DNA of 6,070 nt from Nitrospirales bacterium (GTDB lineage: Bacteria > Nitrospirota > Nitrospiria > Nitrospirales > UBA2166). Positions 1 to 5,679 of the stretch are shown in pieces. The notes under the pieces were generated by a model. It was not told where the DNA came from and searched no databases. It saw only the letters and a program-made list of their open reading frames with translations. Every line of letters begins with the position of its first letter. Position 1 is the stretch's first letter. The DNA is taken from NCBI GenBank assembly GCA_029261375.1, contig JAJDBL010000422.1:1-6070 (forward strand), read 5' to 3'. Both the position numbers and the translations under genes were made by a program.

Positions 1-215
1 TGGTGTTGACCGCGGCGCCAGCCGCCCCCGGTGATTTGGATGGCGACGGCGATGTGGATCGGGATGACCTGAATATTCTGCTCAGCGCGCGCAACCAACC
101 GGCCGTGGGCCCCAACGATCCAGGAGACCTGGACGGTGACGGGATCATCACCGCCCTGGATGCACGTATCCTCGTGACCGTCTGCACCCTCCCACGCTGC
201 GCCGTGGGACCGTAG
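1..215 (+). CDS. C-terminal fragment of a dockerin-domain protein (5' end outside window)
   Basis: The reading frame is open at the left edge and stops at TAG 213-215, so only about the last 70 residues are visible. They contain two dockerin-type EF-hand-like repeats. The first has Asp at alternating positions in a GDLDGDGDVDRDDLN motif with a closing Asp 11 residues after the first. The second begins GDLDGDGIITALDA, 31 residues later. In known dockerins such loops bind calcium, and paired repeats dock onto cohesin modules or form C-terminal modules of secreted or surface proteins. After the second repeat is a short tail with two cysteines four residues apart (CTLPRC), which could form a disulfide. 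The GTG at position 3 is very unlikely to be the true start, because the Ala/Pro-rich stretch before the first repeat looks like an interdomain linker. The catalytic or adhesive part of the protein cannot be seen, so its substrate is unknown. A truncated copy of the window's dispersed repeat begins almost immediately after the stop. Confidence 0.85.
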   Translation, partial: VLTAAPAAPGDLDGDGDVDRDDLNILLSARNQPAVGPNDPGDLDGDGIITALDARILVTVCTLPRCAVGP

Positions 216-216
216 C

Positions 217-336
217 ACGTACCGGACGGCAGCGTCCGCTGAACAGCCTGGCGATGGCCGACTCTGTGTCGCGTTGCACGCCACAAAGGACTCTGACATT
301 TACCCCACAATCCCTCACTCGAGGTTCGGGATGACA
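217..336 (+). repeat. 5'-truncated copy of the ~155-bp palindrome-ended repeat (copy 1)
   Basis: This stretch aligns, with gaps, to the three full copies. GGCAGCGTCC near 228-237 matches GGCAGCATCC of the copy at 3293. GCGATGGCC followed by CTGTGTCGCGTTGCAC (251-278) matches GCGATGCC and CTCTGTCGCGTTTCAC of the copy at 881. The right end, ATCCCTCAC then TTCGGGATGACA (ending at 336), matches the right terminus of the others. The left terminal sequence (TGTCATTTCGACC) is absent: coding sequence of the dockerin gene lies there instead. The copy is therefore left-truncated or strongly decayed, and its left boundary is approximate. Confidence 0.65.
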
Positions 337-348
337 AAACGTTTGCTT

Positions 349-503
349 TGTCATTTCGACCACCGGGAGGAATCTTGGCGTGACGGCACGATCCTTCGCA
401 CATCGCTTGGACGACAAAGTGATGCCCAGATCTCTATCGCGTTTCACCTGCGCAACCCCCGAAACCCTGCGCCAAGATCCCTCACATCGCGTTCGGGATG
501 ACA
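349..503 (+). repeat. ~155-bp palindrome-ended dispersed repeat (copy 2)
   Basis: A MITE-like non-coding repeat. The left end TGTCATTTCGACC...GAATCTTGGCG (349-380) is, with about two gap bases, the inverted complement of the right end GCCAAGATCCCTCAC...TTCGGGATGACA (471-503). Its internal sequence (ATCCTTCGCAC, GATCTCTATCGCGTTTCAC) is shared with the copies at 881 and 3293, so the copies are related along their full length and not only at the tips. It starts 12 bp after the truncated copy and ends 32 bp from the stop codon of the minus-strand GIY-YIG gene. No clear target-site duplication is visible. It encodes no transposase, so any movement would need an enzyme supplied in trans. Open frames crossing it are accidental. 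Confidence 0.85.
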
Positions 504-535
504 TATGGGGCGTGGCTCACGAATAAAACCATTTC

Positions 536-832
536 TCACGACCAATCCTCGCTCAAGTCGCGCCACTCCGGATTCATTTCATCGACAAGCCAATTCTTTT
601 TCTCCCGCCGCCACTTCTTGATCTGTTTTTCCCGCTCCAACGCTGCATTCACGTCCGAGGTCTCCTCAACATAGACCAGCTTCTTTAGGTTGTACCTGTT
701 GGTGAATCCTGCCACGAGTTTGTTTGTGTGTTCGTACAGTCGACGGTAGAGATGATTGGTCACGCCTACGTAGAGGACTCGGTGATTCCAGTTGGTTATG
801 AGGTAGACATAGTAGGTTGGACGTGGCGACAT
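536..832 (-). CDS. Small GIY-YIG nuclease-domain protein
   Basis: A 98-residue protein made of a single GIY-YIG endonuclease domain, the fold also found in the N-terminal half of UvrC, in homing endonucleases such as I-TevI, and in stand-alone YhbQ-type proteins. Visible landmarks from the start MSPRPTYYVYL: YVY at residues 8-10 and YVG at 21-23 (the two halves of the GIY-YIG signature), RRLYEH at 30-35 with the conserved Arg, a Glu-rich helix ALEREKQIKKWRR at 64-76 that should carry the metal-binding catalytic Glu, and a C-terminal MNPEWRDLS block. Length is normal for the stand-alone family. I chose ATG at 830-832 because the domain begins immediately there. An ATG at 932-934 would add 34 residues, part of which are translated from the repeat at 881-1034. 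No Shine-Dalgarno motif precedes the chosen start. The gene is bracketed by full repeat copies on both sides. Cellular role is unknown: proposals for the family include DNA repair and mobility, and nothing here selects one. Confidence 0.88.
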   Translation of the reverse strand: MSPRPTYYVYLITNWNHRVLYVGVTNHLYRRLYEHTNKLVAGFTNRYNLKKLVYVEETSDVNAALEREKQIKKWRREKKNWLVDEMNPEWRDLSEDWS

Positions 833-880
833 GATGCTATTCTGCCGTTGCAAACCGGAAATTAACAGACCTGCCCCCTT

Positions 881-1034
881 TGTCATTTCGACCAGCGGGA
901 GAAATCTTGGCGCGTACGGCAACATCCTTCGCACTTCGGTCAGATGACAAAGCGATGCCCTGATCTCTGTCGCGTTTCACGTGTGCGAGTTCTGAATCCC
1001 CATGCCAAGATCCCTCACATTCATTCGGGATGAC
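881..1034 (+). repeat. ~155-bp palindrome-ended dispersed repeat (copy 3)
   Basis: Left end TGTCATTTCGACCAGCGGGAG with AAATCTTGGCG, right end GCCAAGATCCCTCACAT then TTCGGGATGAC. These form terminal inverted repeats of roughly 32 bases. An inner pair, TCGCAC (929-934) and GTGCGA (983-988), can extend the fold. ATGACA at 944-949 is an internal inverted copy of the left tip. The element lies in the 258-bp spacer between the GIY-YIG start and the tex start and ends 56 bp before tex, so it could sit in or just upstream of the promoters of both genes. I see no convincing sigma-70 promoter in the remaining unique bases. Confidence 0.87.
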
Positions 1035-1090
1035 GAGAAGAAGATTCCCTTGCCTACACCCCACGATCGTGATACCAGAACCATAGACCA

Positions 1091-3226
1091 ATGACCGCTC
1101 ACCCGCATCACACACGTATCGCCACGGAACTCCGCACTTCCGCTTCACAGGTTGAGAGCACGATTTCCCTCCTGGATGACGGAGCGACAATCCCCTTCGT
1201 GGCTCGATACCGCAAGGAAGCCACTGGTGGCCTGGATGAGGTTGCCATCATGTCAATCCGCGACCGGATTGCCCAACTTCGTGAATTAGATGCACGTCGT
1301 GAGGTAATTCTCAAATCGCTGCATGAACGGGAGCGGTTGACCGACGATCTTAAGGCGAAAATCGTTGCTGCAGAATCTCTGACTGTTCTCGAAGATCTTT
1401 ATCTCCCCTACCGCCCCAAACGGCGCACGCGCGCGACGATTGCCAAGGAGCGCGGCCTGGAACCCTTGGCGAACCGCATCTGGTCTCAGGATGCCCAGAT
1501 GGATGTCATGACTGAAGCTGCAACGTATGTGGACTCTGAGAAACAAGTTGATTCAGTTGATGATGCACTCGCGGGAGCGCGTGACATCATTGCGGAGTGG
1601 ATCAGCGAAGATCAGCGCGTTCGAGCTACTCTGCGCGAGCTGTTTACCTCACAGGGAAGATTTCAGTCCACCGTTGCGAAAGGCAAGGATGCGGAGGCAA
1701 GCAAATATCGGGACTACTTCAGTTGGGAGGAACCTCTTGCGACGGCTCCCTCTCATCGCGTCCTCGCCATGCTACGCGGTGAAAAAGAATCTGTCCTGAA
1801 ACTTCACGTTGTGGTGCCAGAAGAGACCGCGTTATCTCTGGCTCAGTCGTTGGTTGTGAAGGGGCAGAATCCAGCATCAGCGCAGGTTACGTTTGCTGCT
1901 CAAGATGGTTACCGCCGACTTCTCGCTCCATCGATGGAAAACGAGGTTCGCGAGTTGGCCAAAGGCAAGGCTGACGACACGGCCATTCAAGTCTTTGCGG
2001 ACAATGTACGACAGCTCCTCTTGGCATCGCCGCTCGGCCAGAAAGCCGTGCTCGCGATTGATCCCGGGTTCCGCACCGGTTGTAAAGTCGTGTGTCTCGA
2101 CCGACAAGGCCGTCTTCTCCATACCGATGTTATTTTCCCCCATCAATCTCCAGACGCTGTTTCAAGAGCTGGAACCACAGTTGTCGAGCTGTGTTCTAGA
2201 TTTCAGATTGAATCGATCGCGGTCGGCAACGGGACAGCAGGCCGAGAAACCGAAACGTTTCTTCGCACACTGAGCCTGTCCTCCGATATTTCTATCGTCA
2301 TGGTGAATGAAAGCGGCGCGTCTATCTACTCAGCATCAGCGGTGGCACGTGAGGAGTTTCCAGATCACGACATCACCGTCCGCGGGGCCGTTTCAATCGG
2401 GCGACGGCTCATGGATCCGCTGGCGGAACTGGTCAAGGTCGATCCGAAATCCATTGGCGTTGGCCAGTATCAGCACGACGTGGATCAAACGTTGTTGAAA
2501 CAGCGTCTCGACGATGTCGTGATGAGTTGTGTGAACACGGTTGGGGTCGAGGTAAACACCGCGAGCGCACAACTACTCACTGCGGTGTCCGGGGTGGGAC
2601 CTCAGCTTGCGAAGAATATTGTGACGTACCGTGACGAACACGGTGCGTTCCCCTCTCGCGTACTCTTAAAGAAGGTTCCACGCTTTGGACCAAAGGCGTT
2701 TGAGCAAGCCGCTGGGTTTTTACGGATCAAAGATGGGGAACACCCTCTTGATGCAAGCGCGGTCCATCCTGAGCGTTACAAACTCGTTTCGGCGATGGCC
2801 AAGGATACGAAATGTACCGTGCCCGAGCTGATGCAAAACGAGGGGTTACGGAATACGATCGATCTCAATCGCTATTGCGCCGACGATGTTGGACTGCCGA
2901 CACTCACCGACATCATGGCAGAATTGGCGAAACCAGGCCGTGACCCACGGGAAGAGTTTGAGCCCATTCGTTTTGCGGATGGGATTCAGAAGATGGAAGA
3001 CCTCAAGCCTGGGATGAAGCTCACCGGCGTGATCACTAACGTGACAGCATTTGGGGCATTCGTCGATGTCGGCGTGCATCAGGACGGACTCGTGCATATC
3101 AGCCAACTGGCAAATCGTTTTGTGAAAGATCCGAACGAAATCGTGAAGGTGCAACAACAGGTGAAGGTCACCGTGTTGGAGGTGGATCTTGCGCGTAAGC
3201 GGATTTCGCTCTCGATGAAAGAATAG
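1091..3226 (+). CDS. tex: Tex-family transcription accessory protein (S1 RNA-binding)
   Basis: A 711-residue Tex (YhgF) homologue, complete from N-terminal domain to S1 domain. Tex is a cytoplasmic nucleic-acid-binding protein linked to transcription and to toxin or virulence gene expression in several bacteria; its exact molecular role is not settled. The Tex N-terminal helical region covers about residues 1-190, with the typical TIPFVARYRKEATGGLDE (33-50) and LEDLYLPYRPKRRTRA (100-115). A YqgF-like RNase H-fold domain starts near 318 (VLAIDPGFRTGCK) and runs to about 440. Helix-hairpin-helix motifs follow near 484-546 (SGVGPQLAKNIVTYRDEHG, then VPRFGPKAFEQAAGFLRI). A C-terminal S1 domain spans about 640-709 (GVITNVTAFGAFVDVGVHQD, GLVHISQLA). 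The protein ends right after S1, lacking the basic tail of the longer proteobacterial forms (about 770-785 residues), and is close to the short Gram-positive form. The start fits the family N terminus, although no Shine-Dalgarno motif is evident. It appears to be transcribed alone and converges on recQ. Confidence 0.97.
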   Translation: MTAHPHHTRIATELRTSASQVESTISLLDDGATIPFVARYRKEATGGLDEVAIMSIRDRIAQLRELDARREVILKSLHERERLTDDLKAKIVAAESLTVLEDLYLPYRPKRRTRATIAKERGLEPLANRIWSQDAQMDVMTEAATYVDSEKQVDSVDDALAGARDIIAEWISEDQRVRATLRELFTSQGRFQSTVAKGKDAEASKYRDYFSWEEPLATAPSHRVLAMLRGEKESVLKLHVVVPEETALSLAQSLVVKGQNPASAQVTFAAQDGYRRLLAPSMENEVRELAKGKADDTAIQVFADNVRQLLLASPLGQKAVLAIDPGFRTGCKVVCLDRQGRLLHTDVIFPHQSPDAVSRAGTTVVELCSRFQIESIAVGNGTAGRETETFLRTLSLSSDISIVMVNESGASIYSASAVAREEFPDHDITVRGAVSIGRRLMDPLAELVKVDPKSIGVGQYQHDVDQTLLKQRLDDVVMSCVNTVGVEVNTASAQLLTAVSGVGPQLAKNIVTYRDEHGAFPSRVLLKKVPRFGPKAFEQAAGFLRIKDGEHPLDASAVHPERYKLVSAMAKDTKCTVPELMQNEGLRNTIDLNRYCADDVGLPTLTDIMAELAKPGRDPREEFEPIRFADGIQKMEDLKPGMKLTGVITNVTAFGAFVDVGVHQDGLVHISQLANRFVKDPNEIVKVQQQVKVTVLEVDLARKRISLSMKE

Positions 3227-3256
3227 GTGGATCGGCGGAAGGCTGAAGGCTGAAGG
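3224..3256 (+). repeat. Left arm of inverted repeat that includes the tex stop codon
   Basis: The 33 bases starting with the tex TAG stop match, without gaps, the 33 bases starting with the recQ TAG stop when the latter is read on the minus strand. By my count 26 of 33 positions agree. Both begin TAGGTG and continue into GGAAGG, TGAAGG and TGAAG blocks. Three of the seven differences are C on the tex side against T on the recQ side at the same place in the heptamer. Confidence 0.7.
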
Positions 3257-3277
3257 CTGAAGGCTGAAGGCTGAAGG
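3239..3277 (+). repeat. Heptanucleotide tandem array, five units of AAGGCTG
   Basis: Five perfect consecutive copies of AAGGCTG fill 3239-3273, followed by the partial unit AAGG. The array starts 12 bases after the tex stop codon, so it lies in the 3' untranslated part of the tex message. Perfect units suggest recent slippage expansion or homogenisation. Seven-base units change frame if copy number changes, but here no gene is affected. Minus-strand frames through the array (repeating Pro-Ser-Ala-Phe-Ser-Leu-Gln) are artefacts. Confidence 0.93.
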
Positions 3278-3292
3278 GAAATGATATAGATC

Positions 3293-3448
3293 TGTCATTT
3301 CAACCGAAAGGGAGAGATATTGGCGCGTGTGGCAGCATCCTTTACAGCTCGGTCAGATGACAAAACGATGGACGGTTCTTAGTCACGTTTCCCGTTGCGG
3401 AATTCCGGGGACGCACGCCAAGATCCCTCACGTACGTTCGGGATGACA
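3293..3448 (+). repeat. ~155-bp palindrome-ended dispersed repeat (copy 4)
   Basis: The left end TGTCATTTCAACCGAAAGG with ATATTGGCG and the right end GCCAAGATCCCTCACGTACG then TTCGGGATGACA are the same terminal inverted repeats as in the copies at 349 and 881. The interior shares GGCAGCATCC, GGTCAGATGACAAA and GTCACGTTTC with the copy at 881 but has diverged more in the right half. It sits between the two heptanucleotide arrays of the tex-recQ spacer. Its position between converging genes and its ability to fold on either strand would suit a bidirectional transcription-ending structure, but there is no T-tract of the intrinsic-terminator type. Confidence 0.85.
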
Positions 3449-3469
3449 ACTGAAATCTTCCTGTGTTCG

Positions 3470-3502
3470 ACTTCAACCTTCAACCTTCCACCTAAACACC
3501 TA
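3470..3502 (-). repeat. Right arm of inverted repeat that includes the recQ stop codon, with short heptamer array
   Basis: Read on the minus strand it starts with the recQ TAG, then GTGTTTAGGT, then GGAAGGTTGAAGGTTGAAG. On the plus strand this is CTTCAAC, CTTCAAC, CTTCCAC at 3471-3491, that is two matching units plus one variant. It is the counterpart of the arm at 3224-3256: each gene is followed, in its own sense, by purine-rich GAAGG(C/T)T heptamers. Confidence 0.75.
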
Positions 3503-5539
3503 CTTCCCCGCCTCCCTCACTATCTCTAGAATCTTTTCGCCAAACATCCGCGTCAATGCCGGTCCGATACCTGAGACGGCCAGTAGATCTTCTTCGCTCT
3601 CTGGCCTCGCTGCGGCCACTGCTCGCAAGACTCTGTCACTCAGGATCCTAAACGCGGGAATTTCTCGGTTTCTGGCTTCGGTGAGTCTCCAGGCCTTGAG
3701 GGCATTTACGAGTTCTGGAGATGCCTTTTCTGTCACCACGGTTGCGTCTCGTCGTGGCTTGGCGAGAATCGTCTGCTTTGGTGTGACATCACGCTTTGCA
3801 CGCGTTCTGCTGGTTTTTTTCTTCGGTGCTGGCGGCTCGGTCAGTTTGATGCTGGCAACCTCGTCGCGGCCTGCCTCATAGCCCTCTCGCGTAAGATGCG
3901 CACGTTGAAAGCGAATGACACTCCCCTCTTTCTCAAAACTGTCATCGCTCACTCGCAACAACCCAGCGCGCGCTAGTCCGCCGAGGAGCCATTCAAATGA
4001 TCGGCGATCCAAGCCTTTGTCTGCACACGTTCCTCGATGTAACTGACCCGTTGATATCCCATTCCGCTCTCTCAGGCCCTCCAGGATTCCGCTCATGACA
4101 CTCTCTTCGTCAGGCGTCGTCTGTCGGGAGGAGCGCACGACACACGTATCGGGCACGCAGACGTCGCACAATCCACAAGGACCGCCTGAATCGGTGAGAT
4201 CGCCGAAATGCTCGATGAGGTGAAGCATGCGACACCCATGGCTGTCGGCGTATCCGCTCATCTGGTTGAGCTGGCCGATCTTGTGATCCTTCTGAGATTG
4301 ATAGATCTCCTTCCAGTCCGCAGAACCCTGACTCATATTTTCTTCCGGATCTAATCTCGCGCCTCCGTGCACCCATAGCTTTTCAAGCGCACGGTCAAAT
4401 GTTTCTGTGGCCATCCCTACCCGTTCGCGCACATCGTCTTTAGATTGCGCTGTGGTCTCTAGCTGCTGAAAAATCTTGTTCAGCGCCGTTGACTCTGGAT
4501 AGTCGCGATCATGGAAAAACTCGTGCGTGCGCCGGTCTGCGTATGAGTGAAGTAAGATCGCTCGGCACGAGTCTCCATCCCTCCCCGCACGTCCAATTTC
4601 TTGATAGTAGGCTTCCACAGTTCCGGGCAGGGCTGTATGGATGACTGTACGAACATTGGCCTTATCAACCCCCATACCAAACGCCACGGTCGCCACCACG
4701 ACGTCCAAGGTGCCTGAGAGAAACTCTGTCTGCACTCGTTCTCGTTCTGCCGCCGCTAGCCCCGCGTGGTAGGCGGCAGCGGAGAAGTCTTCTTGAAGTT
4801 CCCGTCCTAACGCATCCGACTCTTTTCTCGTCGGGACGTAGACAATCGCGGGCCTTCCACTATCTCGAAGCACGCGCCGCACGGTTTCACGCCGCAATGA
4901 TGGCCGCATCTCCAGCACTTCGACTGCTATATTGGTACGCCGAAAGCCGTGAATGAATCGCTCTGCATCCTCCATCCCCAATTGCGTGACGATATCGTTC
5001 TGTACGAGGGGTGTGGCCGTCGCGGTCAACGCAATCACCGGTGCCGGACGTAGCTGAGGAATGCGTTGACCCACCAAACGGTAGTCCGGACGGAAGTCGT
5101 GCCCCCAATGTGAAATACAATGCGCTTCGTCGACCGCGATAAGGATCGGCTTACGTTGTGCCAACATCTCTGGAAAGCCCGGCACGCCCAAACGTTCGGG
5201 TGCGATAAAGAGATAGTCGAGACTCCCATCCACATACGCTGACGAAATACTCTGGAATGAACCCTTGTCTCGACCAGAGTGGATCCGTTCAGCCCGCAAA
5301 CCGACTTCCTTTAGTTTGGCAACCTGATCCTCCATCAGGGCGATGAGCGGAGAGATCACTAGCGTGGTCCCGTTCCGAGCAAGACCAGGCAATTGGTAGC
5401 AGAGTGATTTCCCGGAACCCGTCGGCATAACCAAAAGAGAGTCTTTCCCTTCGATAACCGTCTTGCAGACGGCTTCTTGGTATGGGCGGAACGCGGACAG
5501 CCCGAAAGCTGTTTGGAGGAGATTGTCTAGGGTTTTCAT
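3500..5539 (-). CDS. recQ: RecQ-family ATP-dependent DNA helicase with HRDC domain
   Basis: A 679-residue 3'-5' DNA helicase of superfamily 2 that unwinds forked and recombination intermediates. Motifs in order: N-terminal FRPYQEAV (17-24); Walker A MPTGSGKS (38-45); SPLIALMEDQV (63-73); Walker B DEAH (137-140) followed by the RecQ aromatic-rich loop ISHWGHDFRPDY; motif III LTATAT (171-176); motif V ATVAFGMGVDKANV (283-296); motif VI QEIGRAGRDG (313-322) with the arginine-finger region. A zinc-binding set follows with Cys436, Cys455, Cys458 and Cys461 (CGLCDVC), then a winged-helix region (about 475-560), a Lys/Arg/Pro-rich linker (about 570-600) and a C-terminal HRDC domain (about 607-676, including LLAVSGIGPALTRMFG). 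From RAGRDG to the first zinc cysteine there are about 115 residues, roughly 60 more than I recall for E. coli RecQ. The extra part includes a predicted helical stretch with KLWVHGGARLDPEEN. The ATG at 5537-5539 gives the expected N terminus; no Shine-Dalgarno motif is evident. It is divergent from the SRAP gene and convergent with tex. Confidence 0.96.
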   Translation of the reverse strand: MKTLDNLLQTAFGLSAFRPYQEAVCKTVIEGKDSLLVMPTGSGKSLCYQLPGLARNGTTLVISPLIALMEDQVAKLKEVGLRAERIHSGRDKGSFQSISSAYVDGSLDYLFIAPERLGVPGFPEMLAQRKPILIAVDEAHCISHWGHDFRPDYRLVGQRIPQLRPAPVIALTATATPLVQNDIVTQLGMEDAERFIHGFRRTNIAVEVLEMRPSLRRETVRRVLRDSGRPAIVYVPTRKESDALGRELQEDFSAAAYHAGLAAAERERVQTEFLSGTLDVVVATVAFGMGVDKANVRTVIHTALPGTVEAYYQEIGRAGRDGDSCRAILLHSYADRRTHEFFHDRDYPESTALNKIFQQLETTAQSKDDVRERVGMATETFDRALEKLWVHGGARLDPEENMSQGSADWKEIYQSQKDHKIGQLNQMSGYADSHGCRMLHLIEHFGDLTDSGGPCGLCDVCVPDTCVVRSSRQTTPDEESVMSGILEGLRERNGISTGQLHRGTCADKGLDRRSFEWLLGGLARAGLLRVSDDSFEKEGSVIRFQRAHLTREGYEAGRDEVASIKLTEPPAPKKKTSRTRAKRDVTPKQTILAKPRRDATVVTEKASPELVNALKAWRLTEARNREIPAFRILSDRVLRAVAAARPESEEDLLAVSGIGPALTRMFGEKILEIVREAGK

Positions 5540-5570
5540 TTCATGAACCGCAAAGAGCTAGAACAAACAT

Positions 5571-5600
5571 ACTGGATTCCGGGGGAAGCCCGGAATGACG
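5571..5600. repeat. Short dispersed-type palindrome (ATTCCGGG hairpin) in the recQ-SRAP spacer
   Basis: ATTCCGGG (5576-5583) and CCCGGAAT (5589-5596) form a perfect 8-bp stem around a 5-base loop GGAAG, with CTGG on the left and GACG on the right. The sequence, read as GTCATTCCGGG on the other strand, resembles the small GTCATTCC-type palindromes scattered in many bacterial genomes, including the ATTCCC/GGGAAT type of Neisseria. That link is from memory and was not searched. It lies 32 bp upstream of the recQ start and 80 bp upstream of the SRAP start. It has no T-tract, so it is not a standard terminator; in a recQ leader it would be a 5' hairpin. Confidence 0.7.
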
Positions 5601-5679
5601 ATCGACACGAGGCCACTCTACCACACGATGTTTCTTTGAAATATCTATCCCCGTGACCTTAGGTTATGATGTCCTACTT

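Noticed and set aside
190..209. Stem TCCCACG / CGTGGGA as a terminator of the dockerin gene
   Set aside because: It is a 7-bp stem inside the coding sequence with no following T-tract, so chance pairing in GC-rich sequence is the simpler reading.
274..501. 75-residue plus-strand open frame
   Set aside because: It lies almost wholly within the repeat copies at 217-336 and 349-503 and looks like translated non-coding repeat.
148..504. 118-residue minus-strand open frame
   Set aside because: It runs across two repeat copies and into the dockerin gene on the other strand; its peptide is translated repeat sequence without a recognisable domain.
217..1034. Closely spaced repeats as a CRISPR array
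   Set aside because: Units are about 155 bp, palindrome-ended and irregularly spaced (12, 377 and over 2000 bp), with no short regular spacers and no cas genes.
837..1190. 117-residue minus-strand open frame over the tex start
   Set aside because: It covers the repeat at 881-1034 and the 5' end of tex in antisense; no domain is seen.
2846..3298. 150-residue minus-strand open frame
   Set aside because: It is antisense to the S1 end of tex and begins in the heptanucleotide array, giving a low-complexity N terminus.
3224..3500. Classical rho-independent terminator between tex and recQ
   Set aside because: Long inverted repeats are present, but there is no compact GC-rich hairpin followed by a T-run on either strand.
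5636..5670. TTGAAA and TATGAT as a sigma-70 promoter for the SRAP gene
   Set aside because: The gap of about 23 bases is too long for a standard promoter; kept only as a weak hint in the findings.
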